NCBI GenBank assembly: GCA_022572485.1 | Contig: JACZVU010000165.1 | Span: forward strand, 1-5,926 | Source of the DNA: Myxococcales bacterium | GTDB lineage: Bacteria > Myxococcota_A > UBA9160 > SMWR01 | DNA length: 5,926 nt | Reading direction: 5' to 3' | Shown: positions 4,335-5,926 of the stretch, piece after piece | How positions within the stretch are numbered: the stretch's first letter is position 1 | How the letters are laid out: every line of letters starts with the position of its first letter | Program-made: the position numbers and the translations under genes | The notes under the pieces: model-generated | What the model was told of the DNA's origin: nothing | What the model saw: the letters and a program-made list of their open reading frames with translations, nothing else | The model's database searches: none

Positions 4335-5926
4335 ATGACGCTACGGCGCGGCATAGCGATTTTCACGATGACAGCAGCAGCAACCGGCGCACTCTGCTTC
4401 CAGATCTCCTGCGCGGGAGTGAAGCGCGGGATGGTCGAGCACCCGACCGCCATTGAAAATGCGCGACGACTGGGTGCGACGCTCAGCCGAGCAAAGAACG
4501 TGATCCTCTTCATCGGCGACGGGATGGGGATCAGCACGGTGACCGCCGCCCGCATCCTCGAGGGTCAGCTGAGGGGAGAGAGCGGAGAAGAGAACCAGCT
4601 GAGCTTCGATCGGTTTCCCGACGTCGCGCTGATCAAAACCTACAACACCAACCAGCAAATTCCGGACTCGGCCGGAAGCATGACGGCGATCGTCACGGGC
4701 GAAAAGACCCGCGCAGGCGTCATTTCCATCGACGCATCCATCGACCGCGGCGACTTCAGCAGATCTGACGAACATCGACTCGCGACCATCATCGAAATTG
4801 CCGAGGATCGCGGACTCTCTACGGGCGTGGTCACCACCACCTCAGTGACCCATGCGACGCCGGCAGCGCTGTACGCACACGCTCCCGATCGGAATTGGGA
4901 GAGCGACACCACGATGACTCCCGAAGCGCGAGCGGCGGGTTTCCCCGACATTGCGCGCCAGCTCATCGAGTTTTCCCACGGCGATGGGTTGGAAGTCGTT
5001 CTCGGTGGTGGAGAGCAATACTTTCGACCAGGCGGTACAGCGAGCTCCGCGCTATGGCCGGAAGTAGATGCACCCACCATCACGAGAAGCGACGGCCGCG
5101 ATCTCACCGAAGAGTGGGTAGCTCGTCGCCCGGGGTCGGTTTTCGTGCGCACCTGTGCGGGAATCGAGAACCTCGACACCTCCAAGACTTCGCATCTGCT
5201 CGGCCTCTTCGCCGCCAAACACTTACGCTTTGAATTCAACCGAGAAAACATCCTCCCGTGCGAGCCCTCGCTGACGCAGATGATGCTCACGGCGTTGGAA
5301 ATCCTCGAACGCAACCCGCTCGGCTATTTCCTGATGGTCGAGGGCGGTCGGATCGACCACGCGCACCACTATGGAAACGCCTTTCGGGCTCTCACCGAAA
5401 CCATCGAATTCGCGCGGGCTGTTGGTGTCGCGGTCGACCGAACGAATATAGAAGATACACTAATAATTGTTACTGCGGACCACGGGAACGTATTTACGAT
5501 CGGAGGATATCCGACCCGCGGAAACGACATTCTCGGTCTCACGATCGGAAACGACCATCGAGGGCGGCCCGCTGAAGAACCTTCGCTCGACGCCCAGGGG
5601 CTACCCTTTACGACGCTGGGTTATCAAAACGGCCCCGGCTACACCGGAGCCAGCACCGAGCAGCCCGAGGGACCCAAGTATTACCCGCACACCGCACGGG
5701 TGTTCAGCGGAGTGGCCCGGGGCAGGCCGGACCTCACGGCCGTCGACACCGCCGATCCCGACTATCTCCAAGAGGCCGCCACCCCGCAGCGCAGCGAAAC
5801 CCACTCGGGCGAGGATGCTCCCGCCTACGCGCAGGGGCCGGGCTCTCACCTGTTTCACGGTGTTCAAGAGCAGAACTACATCTACCATGCGATGGTAGAA
5901 GCGCTCGGGTGGAATCAACCAACTGA
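4335..5926 (+). CDS. Exported alkaline phosphatase, animal-type active site (C-terminal end cut by right edge)
   Basis: A metal-dependent phosphomonoesterase that releases phosphate from organic phosphates outside the cytoplasm. The 530 visible residues, counted from ATG 4335, begin with a signal sequence (RR at 4-5, hydrophobic to about 25); Cys26 in QISCAG could be lipidated, but the lipobox is poor. Active-site residues by comparison with E. coli PhoA: Asp62 in GDGMG (Asp51), nucleophile Ser112 in PDSAGS (Ser102), Arg186 (Arg166), Glu336, Asp341 and His345 in VEGGRIDHAHH (Glu322, Asp327, His331), Asp382-His383 in TADHG (369-370), and His490 in ETHSGED (His412). His173 and His342 replace E. 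coli Asp153 and Lys328, as in mammalian enzymes. The HLFHGVQEQNYIYH block at 505-518 is near the usual C-terminus, so only a few codons are likely missing. GTG 4332 is an almost equal start. Confidence 0.93.
   Translation, partial: MTLRRGIAIFTMTAAATGALCFQISCAGVKRGMVEHPTAIENARRLGATLSRAKNVILFIGDGMGISTVTAARILEGQLRGESGEENQLSFDRFPDVALIKTYNTNQQIPDSAGSMTAIVTGEKTRAGVISIDASIDRGDFSRSDEHRLATIIEIAEDRGLSTGVVTTTSVTHATPAALYAHAPDRNWESDTTMTPEARAAGFPDIARQLIEFSHGDGLEVVLGGGEQYFRPGGTASSALWPEVDAPTITRSDGRDLTEEWVARRPGSVFVRTCAGIENLDTSKTSHLLGLFAAKHLRFEFNRENILPCEPSLTQMMLTALEILERNPLGYFLMVEGGRIDHAHHYGNAFRALTETIEFARAVGVAVDRTNIEDTLIIVTADHGNVFTIGGYPTRGNDILGLTIGNDHRGRPAEEPSLDAQGLPFTTLGYQNGPGYTGASTEQPEGPKYYPHTARVFSGVARGRPDLTAVDTADPDYLQEAATPQRSETHSGEDAPAYAQGPGSHLFHGVQEQNYIYHAMVEALGWNQPT

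Overview
The window is GC-rich (my estimate by eye is about 60% or a little more) and densely coded. It looks like chromosomal DNA of a diderm, Gram-negative bacterium, because most of it is an outer-membrane phospholipid transport (Mla) operon with periplasmic and outer-membrane components. The gene order, the GC content and the similarity of the products would fit a deltaproteobacterial-type or related environmental lineage, but the sequence alone does not fix the taxon. I see no rRNA, tRNA, CRISPR array, insertion sequence or phage gene.

Left half, minus strand (about 3163 down to 1): mlaF (ABC ATPase), mlaE (permease), mlaD (MCE lipid-binding protein), mlaA (outer-membrane channel) and the first half of mlaC (periplasmic lipid carrier, cut by the left edge). 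The genes overlap by 4 bases or lie 2 to 32 bases apart, so they are almost certainly one transcript read right to left. Together they give the whole route between outer and inner membrane: MlaA in the outer membrane, MlaC as the soluble shuttle, and MlaD on the MlaFE ATP-driven complex in the inner membrane. Unlike the E. coli mlaFEDCB operon, mlaA is built in between mlaD and mlaC, and no mlaB (STAS subunit) is visible. The MlaA here has no cysteine at all, so it cannot be a lipoprotein as in E. coli.

Middle (3164 to 3527): a 364-base divergent intergenic region. It holds a candidate -10 element and a GC-rich dyad on the mlaF side, and an 8-bp-stem perfect inverted repeat about 70 bases before the rightward genes.

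Right half, plus strand: a SMUG1-type uracil-DNA glycosylase (3528 to 4271). It is followed 63 bases later by an exported alkaline phosphatase that runs off the right edge within what should be its last few codons. The phosphatase has the active-site layout typical of animal enzymes (His at both positions where E. coli PhoA has Asp153 and Lys328). These two genes probably share a transcript, but no functional link is evident.

I did not find an obviously new system. The points most worth a second look are the cysteine-free MlaA inside the mla operon, a changed residue in the MlaE cytoplasmic motif, the animal-like alkaline phosphatase, and a sharp AT-rich rare-codon patch inside that gene next to its metal-binding motif.
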